A stretch of DNA of 5,623 nt, from contig JBEINZ010000205.1 of the NCBI GenBank assembly GCA_040377825.1, positions 1-5,623 on the forward strand, read 5' to 3'. This document shows positions 1 to 5,623 of the stretch, piece by piece; position 1 is the stretch's first letter, and every line of letters starts with the position of its first letter. The stretch is from JBEINZ01 sp040377825 (lineage in GTDB: Bacteria > Pseudomonadota > Alphaproteobacteria > Rhizobiales > Ancalomicrobiaceae). A program made the position numbers and the translations under genes. The notes beneath the pieces were generated by a model. It had not been told where the DNA came from. It ran no database searches and was given only the letters and a program-made list of their open reading frames with translations.

Positions 1-2
1 AT

Positions 3-1091
3 GAGACCAAGCTGCATTTCGAACAGATTTCGGCGATTTTCTCCGGTGTCGCGGATCTCAAGAAGGTGTTTGAGGCCGCGCGCGGCCGGCGAGTGATCGG
101 ACAGGGGACGCTGCTCTTTGTCGACGAGATTCACCGCTTCAACCGCGCCCAACAGGACAGCTTTTTGCCGGTCATGGAAGACGGCACGATCGTGCTGATC
201 GGCGCGACGACGGAAAATCCCTCGTTCGAGTTGAATGCCGCGCTGCTATCGCGTGCTCATGTTCTGGTGTTTCGCGCCCTGGAGGATACGGGGGTCGAAC
301 GCCTTTTTGCCCGTGCGGAAGCCGAATTCGGTCGCCCGTTGCCGCTGGACGAAGCGGCGCGCGCCAATCTCGCGCGGATGGCCGACGGGGACGGACGCGC
401 GGCGCTGACGCTTGCCGAGGATGTCTATCGAGCCGCCCGCCCCGGCGAGATTTTCGACGCTCCGACCTTGGCGGAGGTCGTGCAACGACGGGCACCGATC
501 TACGACAAGGCGCAGGACGGGCACTACAACCTGATTTCCGCCCTGCACAAGTCCGTCCGCGGCTCCGAACCGGATGCCGCGCTCTATTACCTCGCGCGCA
601 TGCTGGATGCCGGCGAGGACCCGCTTTTCCTCGCGCGGCGGCTGGTTCGCATGGCGGTCGAGGATATCGGGCTCGCTGACCCTCAGGCGCTGGTCGTCTG
701 CAACGCGGCGAAGGACGCCTTCGACTTTCTCGGCTCGCCGGAGGGTGAACTGGCGCTCGCCAATGCGGCGATTTATGTCGCCACCGCGCCGAAATCGAAT
801 GCCGCCTACACGGCCTGGAAGGCCGCCACCAAGACCGCGAAGGAGGCCGGATCGCTGCTGCCGCCCAAGCATATCTTGAACGCGCCGACCAAACTCATGA
901 AAACCGAGGGCTATTCCGAGGGCTACCGCTACGACCACGACGAGCCCGACGCCTTTTCAGGCCAGGACTATTTCCCCGAGGCCCTCGGCCGCCGCAGCTT
1001 TTACAAGCCAGTCGAACGCGGCTTCGAGCGGGAGATCAGCAAGCGGCTGGAATACTGGGCAAGGCTTCGGCGCGAGCGGGGCGGGGAATAG
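3..1091 (+). CDS. rarA: Replication-associated recombination protein A (RarA/MgsA), 5' end cut off
   Basis: AAA+ ATPase related to clamp-loader subunits and eukaryotic WRNIP1; it acts at stalled or gapped replication forks in the cytoplasm. The reading frame is open from the window edge (first full codon at 3), giving 362 visible residues. The family is about 430-450 residues long, so the N-terminus with the Walker A loop lies outside. Visible landmarks, counted from base 3: Walker B with DEIH at residues 41-44, sensor 1 GATTENPSFELN at 67-78, an LLSR arginine-finger segment at 81-84, the sensor 2 region with GDGR at 129-132, then the family-specific C-terminal tetramerisation domain (YDKAQDGHYN at 167-176, RMAVEDIGLADP at 216-227). 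A GTG at 66 is internal, because RarA-like sequence (FEQISAIFSGVADLKK) continues upstream of it. The stop is followed after 82 nt by crcB on the same strand. Family assignment is very secure; the function is inferred from the family. Confidence 0.97.
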   Translation, partial: ETKLHFEQISAIFSGVADLKKVFEAARGRRVIGQGTLLFVDEIHRFNRAQQDSFLPVMEDGTIVLIGATTENPSFELNAALLSRAHVLVFRALEDTGVERLFARAEAEFGRPLPLDEAARANLARMADGDGRAALTLAEDVYRAARPGEIFDAPTLAEVVQRRAPIYDKAQDGHYNLISALHKSVRGSEPDAALYYLARMLDAGEDPLFLARRLVRMAVEDIGLADPQALVVCNAAKDAFDFLGSPEGELALANAAIYVATAPKSNAAYTAWKAATKTAKEAGSLLPPKHILNAPTKLMKTEGYSEGYRYDHDEPDAFSGQDYFPEALGRRSFYKPVERGFEREISKRLEYWARLRRERGGE

Positions 1092-1173
1092 CGGGAACGC
1101 CAACCGCGGGCCTTGCGAATATGCTCTAGGAGCCGATACGATTTTGGGGACTTCGCCACGCCTCTCGGTTTTC

Positions 1174-1578
1174 ATGTCGATCCCGGTCTTTCACATTCTT
1201 CTCGTCCTCGCTGGCGGCGGCATCGGGTCGGTGCTGCGTTATATTGTCAATCTTTGGACGCTTCAGCGTTTCGGCCCACATTTTCCCTGGGGCACGCTCA
1301 CCGTGAACATCGTCGGCTCCGCAATTATGGGACTGTTGGCGGCGACGATCATGATCCGATGGACACCAGAGGGCGGCGGCAACGAGTTGCGGCTCTTTCT
1401 GATGACGGGCGTGCTCGGCGGGTTCACCACGTTCTCCGCCTTTTCGCTGGACGCGATGATCCTTTTCGAGCGCGGCGAGATGCTGACGGCAACCGGATAC
1501 GTGCTCGCGTCGGTTCTCGGTTCCATCCTCGCGCTCGGCCTTGCGATGGCGGCGACGCGCGCGCTTCTTCTCGGCTGA
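1174..1578 (+). CDS. crcB: Fluoride-specific ion channel CrcB (Fluc)
   Basis: Small inner-membrane protein of the Fluc/CrcB family, which works as an antiparallel dimer and lets fluoride leave the cell, relieving toxicity to enolase and pyrophosphatases. The 134-residue product has four hydrophobic segments (about 6-26, 38-60, 73-95, 105-130). Family signatures are visible: GGGIGSVLRY near the N-terminus with Arg22, GTLTVNIVGS with pore Asn45, and GGFTTFSAFS at 82-91, holding the two pore phenylalanines (F87, F90) and the TM3 break that binds the central sodium ion. Family length is about 125-130. I chose ATG 1174 because it leaves 13 residues before the GGG motif, close to homologues, although no clear ribosome site precedes it. 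A TTG at 1144 in the same frame would add ten residues and has TAGGAG at 1127-1132, 11 nt upstream. I see no fluoride riboswitch upstream. It is a single-gene, dual-topology type unless a second copy lies elsewhere. Confidence 0.95.
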   Translation: MSIPVFHILLVLAGGGIGSVLRYIVNLWTLQRFGPHFPWGTLTVNIVGSAIMGLLAATIMIRWTPEGGGNELRLFLMTGVLGGFTTFSAFSLDAMILFERGEMLTATGYVLASVLGSILALGLAMAATRALLLG

Positions 1579-1633
1579 ATTCGGCCGGCTTGCGTTGCGC
1601 GGTCCTTTCGACGACATGTGATGTCGAAACGAC

Positions 1634-1638
1634 AGGGA
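1634..1638 (+). promoter_or_regulatory. Ribosome binding site of rluC
   Basis: AGGGA lies 5 nt before the ATG at 1644. It decides the start: the same frame is open far upstream through the crcB gene (to 1113), but only this ATG combines a Shine-Dalgarno match with the N-terminus expected for an S4-domain pseudouridine synthase. Confidence 0.75.
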
Positions 1639-1643
1639 ACTTC

Positions 1644-2648
1644 ATGGCGCAAGTCGAGACAATCACGGTGGCGACGGACGAAGGCGGGCTGCGGCTCGAT
1701 CGTTGGTTCAAGGCCCATTATCCCGGCCTCGGCCACGGCCAGTTGCAGAAGCTTGTCCGCACGGGCCAAGTGCGCGTCGACGGCAAACGCGTCGAAACCT
1801 CGACGCGCCTTGGCGTCGGCCAAGCCGTGCGCGTGCCGCCGCTCGCCGTCGACGCCAAGGATGGCGAGATTGGGGATCGCCCGGCCGCGCCAAAGGGTAC
1901 GCCATCGGACGCGGAGTTCATCCGCTCGATCACGATCTACGAGGATGACGACGTGATGGTCCTGAACAAGCCGGCCGGCCTCGCCGTGCAGGGTGGTTCG
2001 GGGCTCACGCGGCATGTGGATGCGATGTTGGAGGCGCTTGTCGATCGCAAGGGGCAGGTGCCGCGTCTGGTCCATCGGATCGATCGGGAGACCTCCGGCT
2101 GCCTCGTCGTCGCCAAGCGGCGCTCCATGGCCGCGGCTTTGGCGGCAAGTTTCCGGTCACGATCGGCGCGCAAAGTCTATTGGGCGCTTGTTGCCGGCGT
2201 GCCGAAGCCTCATCAGGGCCGGATCTCCACCTTCCTCGCCAAGGAAGAAGTCGCCGGCGCCGACCGCATGAAGATTGCCCGACATGGCGACGAAGGCGCA
2301 TCGCATGCGCTGACGCACTACTCGATGGTCGACCATGCCGGGCAGCAACTGGCTTGGCTGTCTTTGAAGCCGGTCACCGGCCGAACCCATCAACTGCGCG
2401 CCCACTGCGCCCATATCGGACATCCGATCGTCGGCGATCCGAAATACTTCGATAAGCGGGACTGGGAGTTGCCCGGCGGCATGCAGAATCGGCTGCATCT
2501 TTGCGCGCGACGGATCGTCATCCCGCATCCGCGTGGGTCGGGTACGATCGACGTGACGGCACCGCTTCCGCAGCACATGCTGCAAAGCTGGAACTTGCTC
2601 GGCTTCGATGTCGACGAACCCGGCGCCGACGAGGGTGTCGAGGACTAA
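1644..2648 (+). CDS. rluC: RluC-type 23S rRNA pseudouridine synthase (RluA family)
   Basis: Isomerises selected uridines of 23S rRNA to pseudouridine; E. coli RluC modifies positions 955, 2504 and 2580. The 334-residue product has an N-terminal S4 RNA-binding domain (about 14-70, LRLDRWFKAHYPGLGHGQLQ onward), a linker, and the catalytic domain (about 93-310). The nucleophilic aspartate is D147 in the motif RLVHRIDRETSG (141-152). Motif III is GRTHQLRAH (246-254), followed by IGHPIVGDPKYF (258-269). The segment NKPAGLAVQGGSGL (108-121) resembles RluC more than RluD, but site specificity cannot be read with certainty; a general RluA-family label is the safe fallback. Length agrees with E. coli RluC (319). 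The start is set by AGGGA 5 nt upstream. It lies 65 nt after crcB and 30 nt before the HAD hydrolase gene, so cotranscription is plausible. Confidence 0.95.
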   Translation: MAQVETITVATDEGGLRLDRWFKAHYPGLGHGQLQKLVRTGQVRVDGKRVETSTRLGVGQAVRVPPLAVDAKDGEIGDRPAAPKGTPSDAEFIRSITIYEDDDVMVLNKPAGLAVQGGSGLTRHVDAMLEALVDRKGQVPRLVHRIDRETSGCLVVAKRRSMAAALAASFRSRSARKVYWALVAGVPKPHQGRISTFLAKEEVAGADRMKIARHGDEGASHALTHYSMVDHAGQQLAWLSLKPVTGRTHQLRAHCAHIGHPIVGDPKYFDKRDWELPGGMQNRLHLCARRIVIPHPRGSGTIDVTAPLPQHMLQSWNLLGFDVDEPGADEGVED

Positions 2649-2665
2649 CCGCGCCACGTACATTT

Positions 2666-2670
2666 GAGGA
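2666..2670 (+). promoter_or_regulatory. Ribosome binding site deciding a TTG start
   Basis: GAGGA is followed after 8 nt by a TTG at 2679, a normal spacing. It overlaps the last base of an earlier in-frame TTG (2664), which itself has no Shine-Dalgarno match in front of it. The site therefore favours 2679 as the start of the HAD hydrolase. Confidence 0.65.
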
Positions 2671-2678
2671 CGACGCCC

Positions 2679-3359
2679 TTGTATCTCGTGATCTTCGACG
2701 TCGACGGAACGCTGGTCGACAGCCAACACATGATCGTGGCCGGCATGACGCGAGCCTTCGCCGAACATGATTTGGCCGCGCCCTCGCGCGACGCTGTCCT
2801 CGGCATCGTGGGGCTGTCGCTGGTCGAGGTAGTCAGAAAGTTGCTGCCGGATCATCTCGCGCCTCGGGCGGCGGATATCGCCGTGAGCTACAAGGCTGCG
2901 TTCCATGTGTTGCGCCAGGAAAACAAGGGCCTGGAGCCGCTTTATCCAGGCGCGCGCGCCGCGCTCGACCAATTTGCCGGCCGCAATGACGTCTTGCTCG
3001 GCATCGCTACCGGCAAGTCTAAGCGTGGCGTGGCCGGAATCCTCGATCTCCACGATCTCCACGGCCGCTTCGTTACGATCCAGACAGCCGATGATCACCC
3101 ATCGAAGCCGCATCCCTCAATGGTGGCGACCGCGCTTGGCGAAACCGGCGTAAGGCCAGAGCGTGCGGTCATGATCGGCGACAGCACCTACGACATAACG
3201 ATGGCCCGCTCTGCTGGCGTGCGCGCCCTCGGCGTCTCCTGGGGCTATCACGCGCCGGTCGACCTCGTTGCCGCTGGCGCTCATGTCCTGGTCGAGCGGT
3301 ATGAGGATGTGTTCCCGGCCGCGGGACGTCTCCTCAGTTGGAGTTACGGCGATGCGTGA
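2679..3359 (+). CDS. HAD-superfamily hydrolase, subfamily IA (phosphoglycolate phosphatase-like), substrate unknown
   Basis: Cytoplasmic HAD hydrolase, probably a phosphatase acting on a small phosphorylated metabolite through an aspartyl-phosphate. From TTG 2679 the product is 226 residues, beginning about four residues before the DVDGT motif, as is usual for such enzymes. All four HAD motifs are present: motif I DVDGT with nucleophile D7 and acid/base D9, motif II Thr111 in GIATGKS, motif III Lys143 in SKPHPSM, and motif IV IGDSTYD with D168 and D172. A helical cap (about residues 14-85) sits between motifs I and II. The alternative TTG at 2664 would add MRTTP, but GAGGA at 2666-2670 fits 2679 better. 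No ATG exists near the N-terminus. A 9-nt tandem repeat (3045-3062) encodes DLHDLH without disturbing motifs. Its 3' end overlaps the ATP12 gene by 8 nt. This is not confidently Gph: the sequence does not reveal the substrate. Confidence 0.93.
   Translation: MYLVIFDVDGTLVDSQHMIVAGMTRAFAEHDLAAPSRDAVLGIVGLSLVEVVRKLLPDHLAPRAADIAVSYKAAFHVLRQENKGLEPLYPGARAALDQFAGRNDVLLGIATGKSKRGVAGILDLHDLHGRFVTIQTADDHPSKPHPSMVATALGETGVRPERAVMIGDSTYDITMARSAGVRALGVSWGYHAPVDLVAAGAHVLVERYEDVFPAAGRLLSWSYGDA
3340..3343 (+). promoter_or_regulatory. Ribosome binding site of the ATP12 gene, inside the HAD gene
   Basis: GGAG (in TTGGAG, 3338-3343) lies 8 nt before ATG 3352 and within the last codons of the HAD hydrolase. 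It fixes the ATP12 start against an open frame extending back to 3268, and supports translational coupling of the two genes. Confidence 0.75.
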
Positions 3360-4167
3360 TTTCCTGTCCTACGATCCCGTGGAAAAGGGCGCGAACCCTG
3401 GCGAGGCGGGTGGGGCCTTCGTCGCACACGAGCCAATCGATCCGGTCGCCAAGGCGCGCGATGTGCAGCGCCGGATCCTGCCGAAGCGGTTTTTTGCGGA
3501 AGCGATTGCCGAAACAACGGATGGCGGGCATCGGATCCTGCTTGACGGCCGACCGGTCATGACCCCCGCGAAGCGGCCGCTCGTCCTGCCGAACCGCCGT
3601 CTCGCCGAGGTGATCGCCGCCGAATGGGCCGGGCAGGGGACCCATATTGACCCTGCGGGAATGCCGCTAACGCGTCTCGCCAACTCAGTCGTGGACGGCG
3701 TCGCCGAGCGCCGCACGGAAGTCGCCGCCGATGCCGCCGCCTATGGCGGCTCCGATCTTCTGTGCTATCGCGCCGAGGCGCCGATCCGCCTCGCCGAGCG
3801 ACAGACGGCGCAATGGGATCCGGTTCTCGATTGGATCGACGAGCGTCACGGCGCCCGCTTCTTGGTCGCCGACGGCATCATGCACGTTGCCCAAGACCCC
3901 GATGCGCTGGAGCGGATTCATCAAGCGGTCGCGGCGCTGGATCTCTGGCGGCTCGGCGGGCTCCACTCGATCACGACACTGACGGGCTCGGTCTTCCTCG
4001 CGCTCGCCCTTCTGGACGGCTTTCTCAACGCGGAAGCGACCTGGAACGCCGCTCATGTCGATGAGGATTGGAACATCGAACTTTGGGGCGCTGACGACGA
4101 GGCGATAGCCCGGCGCGCCCATCGGCGCAGCGAATTCGACGCGGCCTGCGCCGTCCTGACAGGTTAG
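3352..4167 (+). CDS. ATP12-family F1-ATPase assembly chaperone
   Basis: Member of the ATP12 family. In yeast mitochondria Atp12p holds free F1 alpha subunits until they join beta; the alphaproteobacterial proteins are presumed to do the same for their own F1-ATPase in the cytoplasm. The 271-residue product has a variable N-terminus (1-40), then family features: LPKRFF (43-48), LLDGRPVMTPA (63-73), AAEWAGQGTHIDP (89-101), MPLTRLANSVVDG (104-116), a YGGSDLLCYRAE segment (131-142), WDPVLDWI (155-162), and the C-terminal HVDEDWNIELWGADDEA (235-251). There is no signal peptide; the hydrophobic stretch at about 206-225 is a helix of the fold rather than a likely membrane span. The start ATG overlaps the HAD stop in ATGCGTGA. 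The atp operon itself is not in the window, which is usual for this gene. Family assignment is secure; function is by homology. Confidence 0.95.
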   Translation: MRDFLSYDPVEKGANPGEAGGAFVAHEPIDPVAKARDVQRRILPKRFFAEAIAETTDGGHRILLDGRPVMTPAKRPLVLPNRRLAEVIAAEWAGQGTHIDPAGMPLTRLANSVVDGVAERRTEVAADAAAYGGSDLLCYRAEAPIRLAERQTAQWDPVLDWIDERHGARFLVADGIMHVAQDPDALERIHQAVAALDLWRLGGLHSITTLTGSVFLALALLDGFLNAEATWNAAHVDEDWNIELWGADDEAIARRAHRRSEFDAACAVLTG

Positions 4168-4174
4168 TTCAAAC

Positions 4175-4205
4175 CGGCATTCCCCTACTGCCGACTTTGC
4201 CGACT
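4175..4205 (+). repeat. Tandem 9-nt direct repeat and small hairpin in the ATP12-pccB gap
   Basis: TGCCGACT occurs at 4189-4196 and again at 4198-4205, a 9-nt period. An upstream CGGCA (4175-4179) is complementary to the TGCCG of either copy, so a 5-bp hairpin with a 9-nt or an 18-nt loop can form. After the first copy comes only a TTT run, so this is at best a weak terminator. The function is unknown and it may be chance. Confidence 0.35.
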
Positions 4206-4249
4206 CCCGTCGACATGGTAAGCACGGCCTCATCTTGCAACACTGGAGC

Positions 4250-4253
4250 GGAG
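4250..4253 (+). promoter_or_regulatory. Ribosome binding site of pccB
   Basis: GGAG (with another GGAG just upstream at 4245-4248) lies 9 nt before ATG 4263. It favours this ATG over an in-frame ATG at 4215 that has no purine-rich site in front of it. No convincing -35/-10 pair was found in the 95-nt gap. Confidence 0.7.
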
Positions 4254-4262
4254 CGCCGGCCC

Positions 4263-5623
4263 ATGAAAGAGATCCTTGCGGAACTCGAGAGGCGACGGTC
4301 CGAGGCCCGCGCCGGCGGCGGCGCAAAGCGCGTCGAGGCCCAGCATTCGCGCGGCAAGCTGACCGCCCGCGAGCGTGTCGAGTGCCTGCTCGACGAGCGC
4401 TCCTTTGAGGAAATTGACATCTATGTCGAACATCGCTGCAACGATTTCGGCATGGAGACGCAGAAAATCCCCGGCGACGGCGTGGTTATCGGCTCCGGCA
4501 CGATCAACGGCCGGATCGTCTACGTCTTCTCCAAGGACTTTACCGTTTTCGGCGGTTCGCTTTCCGAGACGCATGCCGGTAAGATCACAAAGCTGCAGGA
4601 CATGGCGCTCAGGAACCGCGCGCCGATCATCGGCCTCTTCGATGCCGGCGGCGCGCGCATCCAGGAGGGCGTCGCCGCGCTCGGCGGCTACGGCGAGGTT
4701 TTCAGCCGAAATGTGCTGTCGTCTGGCGTAATCCCGCAAATCTCGGTAATCATGGGCCCCTGCGCGGGCGGCGATGTCTATTCGCCAGCCATGACAGATT
4801 TTATTTTCATGGTGCGGGACACGAGCTACATGTTCGTGACTGGCCCAGATGTAGTGAAGACGGTGACGAACGAGATCGTCACCTCCGAGGAGTTGGGCGG
4901 AGCGTCAATTCACACCACCAAATCGTCGGTGGCTGACGGTGCGTTCAAAAACGATATCGAGGCACTGCTCGAAGTGCGCCGGCTCGTCGATTTCCTGCCC
5001 GCAAGCAACAAGGCCGAAGTTCCCGAAATCCTGAGCCACGATTTGCCGGATCGGGTTGATCATTCGCTGGACAGCTTGATCCCGGACAATCCGAATAAGC
5101 CCTATGACATCAAGGAACTAATCCTAAAGGTCGTCGACGAGGGCGATTTCTTCGAGATCCAAGCGAACCACGCGCGCAACATCGTCATCGGTTTTGCTCG
5201 CCTTGAAGGGCGCACGGTCGGCGTCGTCGCAAACCAACCGATGGTACTGGCCGGTGTCCTCGATATCGACGCATCGAAGAAAGCCGCAAGGTTCGTACGC
5301 TTCTGCGACTGTTTCAACATCCCGATCGTAACATTCGTAGATGTGCCCGGCTTCCTGCCCGGCACGGCGCAAGAATATGGCGGCTTGATCAAGCACGGGG
5401 CGAAACTTCTCTTTGCCTATGCCGAGGCGACTGTGCCGAAAGTGACGGTCATTACACGCAAAGCCTATGGCGGCGCCTACGACGTCATGAGTTCCAAGCA
5501 CATACGCGGCGATGTAAACTATGCTTGGCCGACCGCCGAAATCGCCGTCATGGGCGCAAAAGGCGCGGTCGAGATCCTCTATCGCTCGGAACTTGGCGAT
5601 CCTGCCCGCATCGCGGCGCGCAC
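4263..5623 (+). CDS. pccB: Propionyl-CoA carboxylase beta (carboxyltransferase) subunit, 3' end cut off
   Basis: Carboxyltransferase half of a biotin-dependent acyl-CoA carboxylase: it moves the carboxyl group from biotin (on PccA) to propionyl-CoA, giving methylmalonyl-CoA for entry into the TCA cycle via succinyl-CoA. The frame is open to the window edge: 453 residues seen of about 510. Two crotonase-type domains are visible. The N-domain holds KDFTVFGGSLSETHAGKI (91-108), DAGGARIQEGV (127-137) and MGPCAGGDVYSPAM (164-177). The C-domain holds NQPMVLAGVLDIDASKKAAR (324-343), PGFLPGTAQEYGGLIKHGAK (362-381) and RKAYGGAYDVMSSKH (399-413). The oxyanion-hole glycines GGAR and GGA are intact. Asp407 in GGAYDVM matches the residue (Asp422 of Streptomyces coelicolor PccB) linked to preference for propionyl- over acetyl-CoA. 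ATG 4263 gives the standard N-terminus and has GGAG 9 nt upstream; an in-frame ATG at 4215 is the alternative. pccA is expected downstream but not visible. Confidence 0.97.
   Translation, partial: MKEILAELERRRSEARAGGGAKRVEAQHSRGKLTARERVECLLDERSFEEIDIYVEHRCNDFGMETQKIPGDGVVIGSGTINGRIVYVFSKDFTVFGGSLSETHAGKITKLQDMALRNRAPIIGLFDAGGARIQEGVAALGGYGEVFSRNVLSSGVIPQISVIMGPCAGGDVYSPAMTDFIFMVRDTSYMFVTGPDVVKTVTNEIVTSEELGGASIHTTKSSVADGAFKNDIEALLEVRRLVDFLPASNKAEVPEILSHDLPDRVDHSLDSLIPDNPNKPYDIKELILKVVDEGDFFEIQANHARNIVIGFARLEGRTVGVVANQPMVLAGVLDIDASKKAARFVRFCDCFNIPIVTFVDVPGFLPGTAQEYGGLIKHGAKLLFAYAEATVPKVTVITRKAYGGAYDVMSSKHIRGDVNYAWPTAEIAVMGAKGAVEILYRSELGDPARIAAR

Noticed and set aside
246..938. Antisense open frame of 230 codons opposite rarA.
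   Set aside because: Explained by the codon bias of rarA on the other strand; no motifs.
1059..1116. Inverted pair GCAAGGC (1059-1065) and GCCTTGC (1110-1116) considered as a rarA terminator.
   Set aside because: The loop is 44 nt, most of one arm is coding, and no T-run follows.
1092..1173. Possible fluoride riboswitch before crcB (a GCCGAT stretch at 1132-1137).
   Set aside because: The remaining conserved core and pairing elements of the motif cannot be found; a short match alone is not enough.
1113..1643. The rluC frame is open for another 177 codons upstream, through the whole of crcB, suggesting a much longer fusion protein.
   Set aside because: The upstream translation is rich in Arg/Ala/His with no domain, the crcB frame has clear Fluc motifs, and the rluC ATG at 1644 has its own ribosome site. 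The long open stretch is an effect of high GC.
2157..3113. Antisense open frame of 318 codons opposite rluC and the HAD gene.
   Set aside because: It is a mirror frame of two well-supported genes, Arg-rich and without recognisable domains, with no independent ribosome site evidence.
3352..3359. Possible programmed frameshift or fusion of the HAD and ATP12 proteins at the overlap.
   Set aside because: There is no slippery sequence, and a good ribosome site precedes a normal ATG. Ordinary start-stop overlap explains it.
3685..4326. Antisense open frame of 213 codons opposite the ATP12 gene and the pccB leader.
   Set aside because: It lies mostly over the conserved ATP12 sequence, has low-complexity composition, and shows no family features.
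1..5623. Search for mobile elements, tRNA genes, CRISPR arrays, toxin-antitoxin or defence genes.
   Set aside because: Nothing of the kind is present: about 95% of the window is accounted for by six conserved housekeeping genes, and the gaps are short.

Overview
The window looks like ordinary chromosomal DNA from a GC-rich alphaproteobacterium, most likely in the Hyphomicrobiales (Rhizobiales). Three observations support this: the base composition (by eye above 60% GC, with strong G/C preference at third codon positions), an ATP12-family F1-ATPase assembly chaperone (a family essentially confined to Alphaproteobacteria and mitochondria), and a gene order rarA - crcB - rluC - HAD hydrolase - ATP12 that I recall from that order. 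The genus cannot be fixed from the sequence. Nothing suggests horizontal transfer: there is no IS element, tRNA, integrase, CRISPR array or phage gene.

Layout, all on the + strand: (1) 3-1091, the C-terminal three quarters of the AAA+ recombination factor RarA, cut by the left edge; (2) 1174-1578, the fluoride exporter CrcB/Fluc; (3) 1644-2648, a RluC-type 23S rRNA pseudouridine synthase; (4) 2679-3359, a HAD-IA phosphatase-like hydrolase with a probable TTG start; (5) 3352-4167, an ATP12 chaperone overlapping the hydrolase by 8 nt; (6) 4263 to the right edge, the beta (carboxyltransferase) subunit of propionyl-CoA carboxylase, missing about its last 55-60 residues. Gaps between genes are 82, 65, 30, -8 and 95 nt, so no gene-free stretch reaches 300 bases.

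The genes from crcB to ATP12, possibly with rarA, could be one transcription unit; the HAD-ATP12 pair is almost certainly translationally coupled. Their known roles are unrelated housekeeping tasks: fork maintenance, fluoride efflux, ribosome maturation, a HAD reaction of unknown substrate, and F1 assembly. The larger gap and separate theme of pccB suggest a new unit beginning there, probably continuing into pccA beyond the window.

I found no novel system. The items worth a second look are modest: the unexplained HAD-ATP12 coupling, start-site questions for crcB, the HAD gene and pccB, the apparent lack of a fluoride riboswitch before crcB, a small repeat/hairpin arrangement before pccB, and a G-rich tract at the rarA-crcB junction.
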